NCBI RefSeq assembly: GCF_016461715.1
Contig: NZ_JAEMUI010000021.1
Location: 1-64,000 of the forward strand
DNA length: 64,000 bases
Source of the DNA: Marinomonas spartinae
GTDB taxonomy: Bacteria > Pseudomonadota > Gammaproteobacteria > Pseudomonadales > Marinomonadaceae
Direction: 5' to 3'
Shown here in pieces: positions 17,550-27,204 of this stretch (positions are counted from its first letter, which is position 1; each line of letters starts with the position of its first letter). Under the pieces are notes generated by a model. The model did no database searches, was not told where the DNA came from, and saw nothing but the letters and a program-made list of their open reading frames with translations. A program made the position numbers and the translations under genes.

Positions 17550-18224
17550 ATGAATTTAACCCCCGCCTGGCATGCCCGATTAGCCAATGAATTCGAGCAG
17601 GATTACATGCAGGTTCTGCGTGACTTTCTTAAAAGCGAAAAGCAACAGAGAAAAATTATCTATCCGCATTCGAACGATTGCTTTAATGCGCTCAATGAAA
17701 CGCCGTTCGAACAGATTAAAGTGGTGATTTTAGGGCAAGATCCTTACCACGGAGAGGGGCAAGCTCATGGTTTGTCTTTCTCAGTGAAACCCGGCGTGAG
17801 AATTCCGCCTTCCCTCTTGAACATATACAAAGAGTTGCAAGCGGATTTAGGGATTGCCCCCGCGGGTCATGGCTATTTAAGTCAATGGGCACAGCAAGGT
17901 GTCTTGTTGCTTAATAGCATATTGACCGTTGAGGCAGGTAAAGCCGGTTCTCATCAAAATAAAGGCTGGGAGCGTTTTACCGATAAGATCATCGAAATGA
18001 TCAACCATGAACATCAAGGGGTCGTATTTTTGCTGTGGGGGGCCTATGCGCAAAAGAAAGGGCGCTATATAGACAGGCAAAAACACTGTGTTCTGGAAAG
18101 TGTTCATCCATCGCCTTTATCTGCCCACCGTGGCTTTTTAGGCTGTCGCCATTTCTCACAGGCCAATCACTATTTAACACAGATCGGAAAAGCGCCCATT
18201 AACTGGGCACTGGATCCGGTGTAA
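17550..18224 (+). CDS. ung: Uracil-DNA glycosylase
   Basis: A 224-residue family 1 UDG that removes uracil from DNA. The water-activating loop [18 protein letters not shown] has Asp64, and the leucine/His loop [18 protein letters not shown] has His186. The [11 protein letters not shown] segment and [21 protein letters not shown] are also typical. The length is close to that of E. coli Ung (229). It starts 5 bp after the kinase-like gene, which implies translational coupling. Confidence 0.97.
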   Translation: MNLTPAWHARLANEFEQDYMQVLRDFLKSEKQQRKIIYPHSNDCFNALNETPFEQIKVVILGQDPYHGEGQAHGLSFSVKPGVRIPPSLLNIYKELQADLGIAPAGHGYLSQWAQQGVLLLNSILTVEAGKAGSHQNKGWERFTDKIIEMINHEHQGVVFLLWGAYAQKKGRYIDRQKHCVLESVHPSPLSAHRGFLGCRHFSQANHYLTQIGKAPINWALDPV

Positions 18225-18262
18225 GACGAGCTGTCTGTGTGATTATCTAAGAAACGTGTAGG

Positions 18263-19174
18263 CTAGCGTTTATCTAATGTATAGGGGAGCGCTAGCGGCT
18301 CTACTGACGTGTCTCCCAGTTTTGGGGCGGACAGTTCTTCTGGCTCAATGTTGAGAATGACTTGAGCAACAGACCAATCGTCACTGCTTGCTTGGGCAAA
18401 AAGCTGTCCCACTACTTTGTCACCAAGATCGGTCAGGTTTGACTCAGCGGTCGGTCCCCCTTGCCAGCGAAAGAGGGCAAGTTGCTTTTTGGACTTCCCA
18501 CGGTATTGCATGCGCGCGACAATCTCTTGTCCCGTGTAACAGCCTTTGGTAAAGCTGATTCCACCAGTGCGCTGCATATTGAGCCATTGAGGGAGAATGT
18601 CTTCACTGTGCTCAGCACGAATTAATGGCCGCGCTATTAAGAGGTTCAAAACATCTGCATACTGGTGGTTTTGCTCTTCTAGAGAAGCATTTTGTGCTGG
18701 TTCTAACAGCCAATCGGTACGCACAGGGTACTCACTCAAGGTAAGACGAATAATATTATTGTCTGCTTGGGTCGGAAGTGTCTCGGTTAATTGCGTTGGC
18801 TGTGCGCTGGTTGCTTGTGTTTGAATGCTAGTGACGCAGTAAGCTTCAGAAGCATCCGCTAATTCCACTTTAAAAAAGACTGCGTATTTTTTCAGATGCG
18901 TGAGTGTCTTTTCTAGCAAATCCTTCGACATTAATAAAAGAATTTGTTCATCCTGTTGAATCACCAAAAAATTCGCAATGATGCGGCCTTTGATACTGCA
19001 AACTGCTCCGTAGAGACTGTGTGATGGTGTCAGCTTGTTCATATCACAGGTGATTTGCCCCTGTAGAAATTTTTTGATATCGACTCCGCTGACTTGAAGC
19101 ACACCAATTTGTCGCTGATGCGCAATAACGTCTTGAGAGAGCATGGTGTCGGCAAAGGAGGATAAAGCTGTCAT
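18263..19174 (-). CDS. ygfZ: YgfZ/GcvT-domain iron-sulphur and tRNA-modification factor
   Basis: A 303-residue folate-binding YgfZ-type protein, needed for repair or assembly of some iron-sulphur enzymes such as MiaB. The diagnostic motif KGCYTGQEIVARMQYRGKSK is present at about residues 211-230, and the N-terminal GVLQVSGVDIKKFLQGQITC is typical. ATG at 19174 follows GGAAAAACGTGT and is preferred over a TTG at 19213 that lacks a site. It is a single gene, convergent with ung. It is not next to sdhE here; sdhE lies 9.7 kb away. Confidence 0.9.
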   Translation of the reverse strand: MTALSSFADTMLSQDVIAHQRQIGVLQVSGVDIKKFLQGQITCDMNKLTPSHSLYGAVCSIKGRIIANFLVIQQDEQILLLMSKDLLEKTLTHLKKYAVFFKVELADASEAYCVTSIQTQATSAQPTQLTETLPTQADNNIIRLTLSEYPVRTDWLLEPAQNASLEEQNHQYADVLNLLIARPLIRAEHSEDILPQWLNMQRTGGISFTKGCYTGQEIVARMQYRGKSKKQLALFRWQGGPTAESNLTDLGDKVVGQLFAQASSDDWSVAQVILNIEPEELSAPKLGDTSVEPLALPYTLDKR

Positions 19175-19539
19175 ACACGTTTTTCCATGATAGTTGGCGG
19201 TGACGATCGGCAACGGTGTCTAACGTCGCTGTTTGATGCTTCTAACATGGCGCTAATGGTGGCGTTTTTCAATAGGGAAGTCTGTTATAAATAAGGTTTA
19301 TTGCATTGTAAATGGTGAGTGAGCATCTAGAGGATAGGTCATTAGTTGATGATTTTTATTGAGTTTTGATACGAAAGCCGCAAGTTAGCGAAATACTATT
19401 GACGTCAGGGGGCAGAGTTTTCAATATGAGATTTTTGTACGCTGCTTCCCTTGGCTTTTCTCATGATTGTGTGAAAAGGTCTTAAGCGAAATAACAACAA
19501 CAAAGACGCAAGTCGCGTTGATAAATGAGAAAGAAAACT
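19175..19539. promoter_or_regulatory. ygfZ-xylB divergent regulatory region
   Basis: A 365-bp gene-free interval between divergent ygfZ and xylB. A sigma-70-like promoter for xylB is visible: TTGACG at 19399-19404, a 17-bp spacer and CAATAT at 19422-19427. The xylB leader would be about 105 nt. The CCTAGG/CCTAGTG motif pair of the mtl promoters is not present here. Confidence 0.5.
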
Positions 19540-21024
19540 ATGTATTTAGGTCTTGATCTTGGTACGTCAGGTTTAAAAGGCGTGATGATTGACGATAAGG
19601 GCGATGTCGTCGCACAAGAATCCGTCTCTTTATCGGTCAACAGCCCACACCCAACATGGTCCGAACAAGATCCATTGTCATGGTGGCAAGCCTGTATTGA
19701 TGTGTTGGGCCTGCTGGGACAACGGGTCGATCTCGGGCAATTAAAAGCCATTGGTATATCCGGACAAATGCACGGCGCGACCTTGTTGGATAAACAGGGT
19801 GACGTCTTGCGTCCTTGTATATTGTGGAACGATGGCCGCAGTCAGGCCCAATGTAGCGCGCTAATGGCGAATTATCCCTCATTAACTGAGCGTTCAGGTA
19901 ATCTGGCAATGCCTGGTTTTACCGCCCCTAAAGTGCAGTGGGTGAGAGAACATGAACCTGAGATTTTTGCCCAAATCGCCTATGTTTTACTGCCGAAAGA
20001 TTATCTCGTTTATCGGCTTACAGGGGTCTTATCGACGGATTGCTCTGATGCGGCGGGGACCCTTTGGTTGAACCCTGCTACAAGGCAATGGGATGATGAG
20101 TTATTGGCAGCAACGGGCTTAACGCAAGCGAATATGCCTACCGTTTTTGAAGGATGCGATGTAATTGGTCATGTGTCCGATAAGGCGAGTAAGCAATTAG
20201 GATTGCCTAAGCTTCCTGTTGTAGCGGGTGGCGGTGATAATGCCGCCGGAGCTGTGGGTATGGGGGTGACCCATGCTGGTCAAGGGTTGTTATCTTTGGG
20301 CACTTCTGGTGTGTATTTTGTGGTGAGCGAGAGCCATAAAGCCAACCCTGACAATACGGTGCATGCATTCTGTCATGCTCTGCCAAATCGTTGGCATCAA
20401 ATGGGGGTTACCTTGAGTGCGGCTAACTCTCTCTCTTGGTTGGCTAAATTGGTAGATAGTTCCGTGTCCTCTTTGCTTGAGGCGCTTGAGCGGTCTGGTA
20501 AGAAACAAACCTCGGTGATCTTCCTGCCTTATCTAAGTGGCGAACGCACGCCCCATAATGATCCGGATGCTCAGGGGCAATTTATTGGTTTACGTAATAG
20601 TACTGATCTACCGGATATGACCCTAGCGGTGCTCGAAGGCGTCGCTTTTTCTCTATTGGATTGTCAAAATGCTTTGTCTCGCGCTGGGAGTGAGGTGAAT
20701 GATTTGTCGTTAATTGGTGGCGGCGCTCGTTCTTCTTTATGGCGACAAATATTGGCAAATGTATTGAACAAACGGGTGATTTACCGAGATGGTGGCGATG
20801 TTGGGCCTGGACTCGGCGCTGCAAGATTGGCTTTGTTGGGGGAAAAACGGCAGGCAGGTGGGGAGATTGAGGCGCTTATCTCTCAATATTGTGTTTTGCC
20901 TGAGGTGCTGGCTAGCCATCAGCCAAATACTCAACTGTCCGCTTATTATCAGGACAAATACGCTTTGTATCAGGCGTTCTTCACGGCGACTAAAGGGCTA
21001 AATCATGCTCTGGCGACTTTATAG
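19540..21024 (+). CDS. xylB: Xylulokinase
   Basis: A 494-residue FGGY-family kinase that phosphorylates D-xylulose. It shows the N-terminal YLGLDLGTSGLKGVMID, ISGQMHGATLLDKQGDVLRP, LPYLSGERTPHNDPDAQGQF and the C-terminal SLIGGGARSSLWRQILANVL. ATG at 19540 matches the usual family N-terminus and follows GAGAAAG; an ATG five codons upstream is also in frame. It is convergent with the polyol operon. In Pseudomonas mtl and Rhodobacter smo loci a xylulokinase serves D-arabitol use, since the mannitol dehydrogenase makes xylulose from it. Confidence 0.93.
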   Translation: MYLGLDLGTSGLKGVMIDDKGDVVAQESVSLSVNSPHPTWSEQDPLSWWQACIDVLGLLGQRVDLGQLKAIGISGQMHGATLLDKQGDVLRPCILWNDGRSQAQCSALMANYPSLTERSGNLAMPGFTAPKVQWVREHEPEIFAQIAYVLLPKDYLVYRLTGVLSTDCSDAAGTLWLNPATRQWDDELLAATGLTQANMPTVFEGCDVIGHVSDKASKQLGLPKLPVVAGGGDNAAGAVGMGVTHAGQGLLSLGTSGVYFVVSESHKANPDNTVHAFCHALPNRWHQMGVTLSAANSLSWLAKLVDSSVSSLLEALERSGKKQTSVIFLPYLSGERTPHNDPDAQGQFIGLRNSTDLPDMTLAVLEGVAFSLLDCQNALSRAGSEVNDLSLIGGGARSSLWRQILANVLNKRVIYRDGGDVGPGLGAARLALLGEKRQAGGEIEALISQYCVLPEVLASHQPNTQLSAYYQDKYALYQAFFTATKGLNHALATL

Positions 21025-21057
21025 TTTATAACGAGAGTTTGGGACTTATAGCCAGAA

Positions 21058-21960
21058 CTAAAATACTGTCTCGCTATACTGTCCCAAACGGTTACTGCTT
21101 TGGCTGCGAAAGTCCCTAGGGGTAACGCCTTTTAACTCGTGAAATCGACGGTTGAAATTGGCGACATTCTTAAAGCCCACCTGAAAGCAAATGTCGACAA
21201 TTTGTTGATCGGTTTCTGTGAGTAAATTGCATGCTCGGCTGATGCGTACCCGATTTAAAAATTCCGTAAAGCGGTTTCCGGTTGCCTTGCGAAAGAAACG
21301 CGAAAAGTGGCTGTCAGACATGCTGACTAAGTTAGAGGCATCTGACAGGCAAATATCCTGATTGTAATGTTGGGTGACATAATCCACCACTGTATTGATT
21401 TTACGTTGTAGATTTTCATTGGATTTTAAGTCTATCTGTACCGTAGAAAGCAGGCGATAGTTCTGGCTCTGGGAAAGTTTTTTCAATAGAGGGAGTGTTA
21501 GGGTGAGGCGTTCCAAGCCACTGGAGTCACGGATGGCAGCAAAGGTTGTCTTCAAGTAATCAGGATCCTCTCCCAGAAACTCCAGGCCGGATTTGGCCCG
21601 TAGTAACATGGGAAGTACTTCAGACAGCTCTGGGATAATCTTCATACCTTGAGCAAAGGATTCATGGTCAAAGCGTATCACCATGTCCCTTGTGTCGGTC
21701 GGTGGTTCGTTACTTTGGCAGATCCAATTATGGGGCAAGCGGGGGCCAGTGAGAATTAACTGGCCTGGTTTGTAGTTGCCAATGTAGTCTCCGACGAAGA
21801 CCTTGCCAGACGTGGCGATAATAAAGTGCAGCTCATAGTCATCATGGGCGTGCCAGCGAATTAAATCGCTGGGGTAGCCATGTTCCAGATAACGTATGGT
21901 TTCGATTTCACCTTCGACTAATTCATATTCGGGAGTATTTCGCTTTATTGTTTTAGTCAT
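21058..21960 (-). CDS. mtlR: AraC-family activator of the polyol operon (MtlR-like)
   Basis: A 300-residue AraC/XylS regulator. The N-terminal cupin (IRWHAHDDYELHFIIATSGK, YKPGQLILTGPRLPHNW) senses the ligand. The C-terminal domain has two helix-turn-helices (LSDASNLVSMSDSHFSRFFR, and IVDICFQVGFKNVANFNRRF before the TPRDFR motif). The length is nearly that of MtlR of P. fluorescens (301). ATG at 21960 follows TAGGAG. It is the last gene of the polyol operon, 32 bp after smoS, so it may autoactivate through read-through. Confidence 0.85.
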   Translation of the reverse strand: MTKTIKRNTPEYELVEGEIETIRYLEHGYPSDLIRWHAHDDYELHFIIATSGKVFVGDYIGNYKPGQLILTGPRLPHNWICQSNEPPTDTRDMVIRFDHESFAQGMKIIPELSEVLPMLLRAKSGLEFLGEDPDYLKTTFAAIRDSSGLERLTLTLPLLKKLSQSQNYRLLSTVQIDLKSNENLQRKINTVVDYVTQHYNQDICLSDASNLVSMSDSHFSRFFRKATGNRFTEFLNRVRISRACNLLTETDQQIVDICFQVGFKNVANFNRRFHELKGVTPRDFRSQSSNRLGQYSETVF

Positions 21961-21992
21961 AAAAAACTCCTAACAAACTTAATGCTTAGCGA

Positions 21993-22787
21993 TTAGCTCA
22001 TTACATTGCCACCATCAACATTATAGGTTTGTGCGGTAATATAATCGGCTCCGGATGAGGCCAAAAACAAAGCTAGAGACGCCACTTCTTCGGGTTTGCC
22101 CATGTAACCTAAGGGGACGGCTTTACCGACGGCAATTTTCTTTTCACCTATTTCTAGATCTTCGTATTTTGCAAACAGTTTGTCGACCTCTTTCCACATG
22201 GGCGTGTCGATTACGCCGGGGGAAATGGCGTTAACATTGATTTTATGGGGCGCTAAAGCCAACGCGGCTGACTGGGTGTAGCTGATCACGGCGGCTTTGC
22301 TGGCACAGTAATGGCTGACCAGCGCTTCGCCCCGCCGTCCAGCTTGAGAGGCCAGATTAATAATCTTACCTGGAATTTTCTTTTCTACCATGGTTTGGGC
22401 GATTTTTTGCATCATGAAAAACATGCCTTTGACGTTGATCGCGAAAATACGGTCAAAGCTTTTTTCTGAGGCTTCTAGCATCGGTGCTAAGTCAAACACG
22501 GCGGCATTATTGACCAAGATATCGATTTGCCCGAATGTGCTGATGCAGCTGTCGATGAGTTGATCAATTGCTTCTAGGTTGCTCACATCTGCCCCAATAT
22601 AACGGGATTGATTTGGGTATTTTGTCAGCACTTGTGCAATGGGTTCTGGTTCAGATTTAGGGTAATCACTGAGGATCACTTTGGCGCCATTCTCTAGATA
22701 GGTTTGTGCAATAGCGAGACCAATACCTCCGGCGGCGCCAGTTATGAGGGCAATTTTGTTGGTAAGATCATGGTTGCTGGTGGCCAT
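21993..22787 (-). CDS. smoS: Sorbitol dehydrogenase, SDR family (SmoS-like)
   Basis: A 264-residue short-chain dehydrogenase. It shows the cofactor loop ALITGAAGGIGLAIA, DILVNNAAVFD, catalytic Ser in KIINLASQAGRRGEALVSHY with Tyr-x-x-x-Lys in YCASKAAV, and the C-terminal TAQTYNVDGGNVMS. ASQAGRRGEALV and TAQTYNVDGGN closely recall Rhodobacter SmoS, which oxidises sorbitol to fructose. ATG at 22787 follows AAGGAAATG; a longer frame to 22826 lacks a site. The 79-bp gap to mtlD holds a motif pair shared with the operon promoter, so it may have its own promoter. Confidence 0.85.
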   Translation of the reverse strand: MATSNHDLTNKIALITGAAGGIGLAIAQTYLENGAKVILSDYPKSEPEPIAQVLTKYPNQSRYIGADVSNLEAIDQLIDSCISTFGQIDILVNNAAVFDLAPMLEASEKSFDRIFAINVKGMFFMMQKIAQTMVEKKIPGKIINLASQAGRRGEALVSHYCASKAAVISYTQSAALALAPHKINVNAISPGVIDTPMWKEVDKLFAKYEDLEIGEKKIAVGKAVPLGYMGKPEEVASLALFLASSGADYITAQTYNVDGGNVMS

Positions 22788-22817
22788 GTTGACATTTCCT
22801 TGTATGGTTGTTTTTAA

Positions 22818-22852
22818 CCTAGGCATAGGGCGCTAGGGCAATATACCTAGTG
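22818..22852. promoter_or_regulatory. CCTAGG/CCTAGTG motif pair upstream of smoS
   Basis: CCTAGGC (22818-22824) and CCTAGTG (22846-22852) lie 28 bp apart in the mtlD-smoS gap, in the contexts TTAACCTAGGC and ATACCTAGTG. The same two motifs, in the same order and orientation but 43 bp apart, lie upstream of the solute-binding protein gene. A shared regulator, most likely the AraC-type protein, could bind both. Confidence 0.45.
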
Positions 22853-22866
22853 TTTATTAATGGTAA

Positions 22867-24297
22867 TCAAGCGTATGTTGCTTGCATTTCTCGGATTGCC
22901 TGAGCCAAGTGTTCTGGGAAGTCTGGGTAGTCCTCAGGGAGGTTGCCCCATAGAAACCGATCATGGGTGAAGGCTTTAATGCCGGCTTCGTCATTGGTGA
23001 ATGCCTTCATGGCATCGAGATTGGGCTCGTGATAAGGCGTCTCTATTTGGCCTGCGGCGGCTTTTTGGAAAAACACAAACCAACCTGCAATCCCCTGTAG
23101 GGTTTTATGAGGAACACGATTCAGTTTGTAGATACCTGCCAAAGACGGATAGACAAAAATAGGGTATTTGGCATAACCATCGGTACAGATGCGTTCCACT
23201 GTGTCGCCAATATTGGCGTTACTGAAGCGGGCAGCAATGATGTTGAAATAGTTAGGTAGATCGACAATAGAATCACCGATGGCTGGAATGGCATCCTGAT
23301 TGGCAAAGTCAGTGAAATATTGTTTTAACTCGGCGTCCCGCATGGCTTCATCAAAGTAGGTTAACCCTTTCAGTGCCGCTTGATAGGTGACGCAGGTGTG
23401 GCCAGCATTGAGAATACGAATCTTTGCCTCTTCATAGGGGTCGACTTTATCGACCATTTGTACGCCGACTTTTTCCAAAGGAGGACGTTCACCGGCAAAA
23501 TTGTCCTCAATCACCCATTGAATAAAATCTTCCCCCATCACGGTCATTTGATCATTCATGCCAAAGCGTTCTTGTACGTCTTTCACATGAATTTGGCTGG
23601 GCTTAGGGGTGATGCGATCCACCATAGCACAAGGGAAGGTCACATTGTCTTTGATCCATTGGACCAAAGCATGGTCTTGTTTAGCGGCTAAAAACTGCAT
23701 CAAGCCTGTCTGCAAATGTTTACCGTTATGACGCAGATTATCGCAGCACAAGAGAGTGATTTTGGCTTTCGAGGTTTCGCTGCGTTTTTTAAGCCCAGCA
23801 TACAAGAAGGCGTAGAGAGTATTTCTGCCCCCTTCGATGTCTGCTTGGATGGCTGGATGATCTTTTAGCAGGACTTGGTTTTCATCCAGGTAATACCCAC
23901 CTTCTGTCACCGTAGAGCTGACAATTTGGATGTTGGCATCGGCAATGGCCTTGTCGACTTCCTGTGGTACTTGCGCACCGTCAATCTGGTGCACGATGGA
24001 GCGGATATGTCGGTATTCGGTGCCGCCTTTAGGATCCATCGTCTTCAGAACATACTCGCCCTTTTGCTGCATAAAACGGGCGAAACTGGCACTGTCCTGA
24101 GGACGAATATTGACGCCAATAAGGCCCCATTGTTTGCCTTCAGGCTCAGCCAGTAAACGGTCAAGGTAAACGGCTTGGTGAGCACGGTGAAATGCTCCCA
24201 CTCCAATGTGTACTATGCCAGGCTGAATCTCATCCCTTTGATAAGGCTGGCTAGACAATTGTGCCTGATGTTTGCTGGGATTGAGGTAATTAGTCAT
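22867..24297 (-). CDS. mtlD: Mannitol/arabitol dehydrogenase (polyol-specific long-chain)
   Basis: A 476-residue NAD-dependent polyol dehydrogenase of the mannitol 2-dehydrogenase family. N-terminal VHIGVGAFHRAHQAVYLDRL contains the GxGxFxRxH signature. CAMVDRITPKPS lies in the middle, and the catalytic Lys region is AKIRILNAGHTC (K-x5-N-x2-H pattern). P. fluorescens MtlD (about 493 residues) oxidises mannitol and sorbitol to fructose or related ketoses and arabitol to xylulose. The start overlaps the ATPase gene by 8 bp, so the two are translationally coupled. A D-arabinitol 4-dehydrogenase role is the main alternative. Confidence 0.9.
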   Translation of the reverse strand: MTNYLNPSKHQAQLSSQPYQRDEIQPGIVHIGVGAFHRAHQAVYLDRLLAEPEGKQWGLIGVNIRPQDSASFARFMQQKGEYVLKTMDPKGGTEYRHIRSIVHQIDGAQVPQEVDKAIADANIQIVSSTVTEGGYYLDENQVLLKDHPAIQADIEGGRNTLYAFLYAGLKKRSETSKAKITLLCCDNLRHNGKHLQTGLMQFLAAKQDHALVQWIKDNVTFPCAMVDRITPKPSQIHVKDVQERFGMNDQMTVMGEDFIQWVIEDNFAGERPPLEKVGVQMVDKVDPYEEAKIRILNAGHTCVTYQAALKGLTYFDEAMRDAELKQYFTDFANQDAIPAIGDSIVDLPNYFNIIAARFSNANIGDTVERICTDGYAKYPIFVYPSLAGIYKLNRVPHKTLQGIAGWFVFFQKAAAGQIETPYHEPNLDAMKAFTNDEAGIKAFTHDRFLWGNLPEDYPDFPEHLAQAIREMQATYA

Positions 24298-25393
24298 AAA
24301 CTGTCTCCTCAGCGATCATGGAAATAACGCGATCACTGTCGTTGAGTAGGATAATTTCGTCGGTGTCGATGTTGATGTGAACCTGTTGTTCGTCCTTGAT
24401 TCTGCTACGTGCGGCGGCCTTAACGATGATTCTCTGCTGATTACTGAGGCGTACGTGGGCGTAGGCTTCAGAGCCCAAATGTTCGATCAGTTCTACATGG
24501 CCGGATAAATCCCCATCACTGTCTACTAGGGCGAGATGTTCTGGGCGAATCCCTAATGTGCTATTGGTATTGATGTCTTCTTGAAGGCGAGAGACAGGGA
24601 AGCTAGTTTTACCACCGCCCACACTCAGTGCTAGACGGTCTCCTTGGTTGTCTATCTGATCGATAGGTATTAGGTTCATTTTTGGCGTACCGATGAATTC
24701 GGCCACAAAACGACTTTTAGGTTGACGGTATAGTTCTAGTGGCGTGCCGACTTGCTCGATTTGTCCCGCGTTGAGAATGACAACACGATCCGCCAAGGTC
24801 ATGGCTTCCACCTGATCATGGGTGACGTAAATCATGGTAGTGCCCAGTTGTTTGTGCAGGCGGGCCAGTTCTAGGCGCATCTGTACTCGAAGGGCGGCAT
24901 CTAGGTTAGAAAGCGGCTCATCAAATAAAAACACTTTTGGCTGGCGCACGATGGCACGACCAATGGCAACCCGCTGGCGTTGGCCACCGGAGAGTTCTTT
25001 GGGTTTTCGTTCCAACAGGGTGTCCAGTTGCAGGGAGGTGGAAGCAATGCGGACTTTTTCATCTATTTCTGTTTGTGGCGCTTTGGCTAGGCGCAGAGCG
25101 AACGACAAATTCTCTTTCACCGTCATATGTGGATAAAGCGCATAGGACTGGAACACCATGGCTAGATCCCGCTTTGCGGGTGCCAGTTCGCTAATTTCCT
25201 GACCATCGAGATTGATCTCCCCGCTGCTACTGGTTTCAAGGCCTGCGATGGTGCGTAATAGGGTGGATTTACCACAGCCGGATGGGCCAACAAAGACGAT
25301 AAACTCACCTTCCTCAATGGACAGGTTGATGCCGCGCAGAGCATGGTAGTTATCATAGTGTTTTTGTAATTGATTAATTGTTAAATAACTCAT
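24290..25393 (-). CDS. mtlK: Polyol ABC transporter ATPase (MalK/MtlK family)
   Basis: A 367-residue CUT1 ATPase. Walker A is GPSGCGKSTLLRTIAGL, the Q-loop is MVFQSYALYPHMTVKENL, the signature is LSGGQRQRVAIGRAIVRQP, and Walker B is VFLFDEPLSNLDAALR, with switch His in YVTHDQVEAMTLADR. The C-terminal 130 residues form the TOBE/regulatory domain (LGIRPEHLAL). It energises import by the two permeases encoded upstream in the operon. It lies 14 bp after the permease gene. Confidence 0.92.
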   Translation of the reverse strand: MSYLTINQLQKHYDNYHALRGINLSIEEGEFIVFVGPSGCGKSTLLRTIAGLETSSSGEINLDGQEISELAPAKRDLAMVFQSYALYPHMTVKENLSFALRLAKAPQTEIDEKVRIASTSLQLDTLLERKPKELSGGQRQRVAIGRAIVRQPKVFLFDEPLSNLDAALRVQMRLELARLHKQLGTTMIYVTHDQVEAMTLADRVVILNAGQIEQVGTPLELYRQPKSRFVAEFIGTPKMNLIPIDQIDNQGDRLALSVGGGKTSFPVSRLQEDINTNSTLGIRPEHLALVDSDGDLSGHVELIEHLGSEAYAHVRLSNQQRIIVKAAARSRIKDEQQVHINIDTDEIILLNDSDRVISMIAEETVYD

Positions 25394-25407
25394 GGCTTAA
25401 ATTCCTA

Positions 25408-26238
25408 TTATTTTACGGCACCAAATGTCAGGCCTTGGACCAACTGTTTCTGACAGAACCAGCCGAAGATGATGATGGGGGCACAGGCTAGAGTGGAGGC
25501 GGCTGATAGCTTGGCCCAGAATAAGCCCTCAGGACTTGAGTAGGAGGCAATCATGGCGGTTAGTGGTGCCGCATTGGTGGCCGTCAGGTTGATGGACCAA
25601 AACGCTTCGTTCCAACACAAGATGATGGATAGCAACCCCGTTGAGATGATGCCGCCAACGGACAAAGGCATCACCACCTGGGTAACTTCTGTCCAGGGCG
25701 TCGCCCCGTCCATTCGTGCGGCTTCGAGAATTTCTTTAGGCAAATCCTTGAAGTAGGAAAACAGCATCCAGACGATGATGGGCAGATTCATCAGAGTAAA
25801 GATAATGATCAGTCCAGTTCGTGTATCGAGCAGTCCATAATCTCGACTTAAAAGATAAATCGGCACCAATACTCCAACCGATGGCAGCATTTTGGTGGAT
25901 AACATCCATAACAGGATATCTTTGGTCCGCTTGCCTGGGAAAAATGCCATAGAGTAAGCGGCTGGAATAGCAATGATCAGAGCAATGATGGTGGCCCCAA
26001 AGGAAATCACAACCGAGTTCATGGCATGGTACAGATAATCGCTACGCTCCTGCACAATAGCGAAATTCTCTAGGGTGGGTTTGAAAAACAGCTCTGGAGG
26101 AAAGGCAATGGCCTGAGCTTCTGTTTTAAAGGAAGTAAGAAACATCCAAAAGATTGGGAAAAACAGCACTAAAGCGATTATCCAAGCCAAAGAGCCAATC
26201 AGGACGGTTTTGAGCTTTTTTTGTTGAGTAAGAGTCAT
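25408..26238 (-). CDS. mtlG: Polyol ABC transporter permease (MalG/MtlG type)
   Basis: A 276-residue inner-membrane permease with about six helices. The ATPase-coupling EAA loop is EILEAARMDGATPWTEVTQV, placed as in CUT1 MalG-type subunits. ATG at 26238 follows GAGGTGATT; a GTG three codons upstream would lie in the ribosome-binding site. It lies 10 bp after its partner permease. Confidence 0.9.
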   Translation of the reverse strand: MTLTQQKKLKTVLIGSLAWIIALVLFFPIFWMFLTSFKTEAQAIAFPPELFFKPTLENFAIVQERSDYLYHAMNSVVISFGATIIALIIAIPAAYSMAFFPGKRTKDILLWMLSTKMLPSVGVLVPIYLLSRDYGLLDTRTGLIIIFTLMNLPIIVWMLFSYFKDLPKEILEAARMDGATPWTEVTQVVMPLSVGGIISTGLLSIILCWNEAFWSINLTATNAAPLTAMIASYSSPEGLFWAKLSAASTLACAPIIIFGWFCQKQLVQGLTFGAVK

Positions 26239-26248
26239 CACAATCACC

Positions 26249-27109
26249 TCACACCGTTAAGTTTTTGCCGACGGCACGGATTAAGAAGAAGGCTACAATG
26301 TTCGCCAAGACCACAGCTATTAAGCCGCCAGCGGAGGCTGTGCCCACGTTAAATTGCAGCAGAGCTTGGTTGTAAATCATGTAAGCCAAGTTGGTGCTGG
26401 AGTAGCCTGGACCACCATTGGTGGAGACATAAATCTGCGCGAACACCGACAATAGAAAGATTGCCTCTATCATGACGACCACGGTAATAGGTCGAGATAA
26501 GTGCGGAATGGTCAGGTAGCGGAAAATATGCCAGCTAGTGGCACCATCCATTTGCGCGGCTTCTTTTTGTTCGTGATCTTGTGACTGTAGGGCAGTGACA
26601 AAGACCAAAATGGCAAAAGGCAGCCATTGCCAACTGACCATGACAATAATTGAAAACAGCGGGTAGGTAGAAAGCCAGTCAATGGGCGTCAGTCCGAGGC
26701 TTTGCCATATCCAAGCAAAAATGCCATAAACTGGATTCATCATCATGTTTTTCCAAACCAAGGCATTTACCGTGGGCATAACAAAGAAGGGCGAGATAAG
26801 CAGTACTCGCACAATGCCACGGCCAAAAAAGGGTTTGTCAATCAGGGCAGACAGAGCGACCCCAAGTACGACGGTGATAATCAATACGGACCCAACCAGA
26901 AGAGTGGTATTGCCTATTGCGGTAAGAAAGGCCGGGTCCGTTATGAAGAAATCGTAGTTCAACCAACCAACGAACCGAGTTGGTCCCGGATACAGGAGGT
27001 TGTAATGAATGGTTGAGAAGTAGATGGTCATGGACAAAGGTATGATCATCCACAAAAGCAACACGATGACAGACGGAGCCATTAACAAGCGAGTGATAGT
27101 ACGCTTCAT
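26249..27109 (-). CDS. mtlF: Polyol ABC transporter permease (MalF/MtlF type)
   Basis: A 286-residue permease with about six helices. The coupling motif is EQKEAAQMDGATSWHIFRYL, and the N-terminal LLMAPSVIVLLLWMIIPLSM is typical of MalF-type subunits. It pairs with the downstream MalG-type subunit. It starts 95 bp after the binding-protein gene, the widest gap among the transporter genes. Confidence 0.9.
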   Translation of the reverse strand: MKRTITRLLMAPSVIVLLLWMIIPLSMTIYFSTIHYNLLYPGPTRFVGWLNYDFFITDPAFLTAIGNTTLLVGSVLIITVVLGVALSALIDKPFFGRGIVRVLLISPFFVMPTVNALVWKNMMMNPVYGIFAWIWQSLGLTPIDWLSTYPLFSIIVMVSWQWLPFAILVFVTALQSQDHEQKEAAQMDGATSWHIFRYLTIPHLSRPITVVVMIEAIFLLSVFAQIYVSTNGGPGYSSTNLAYMIYNQALLQFNVGTASAGGLIAVVLANIVAFFLIRAVGKNLTV

Positions 27110-27204
27110 GGGGAATCTCTCTCTTATTATTGTTATAAAGGCCAGTAGTAGGTCAGAAAGTCAGGAACAAAGGAGGGTTATTCCTTTGTTCCTAAACAGC
27201 AAGG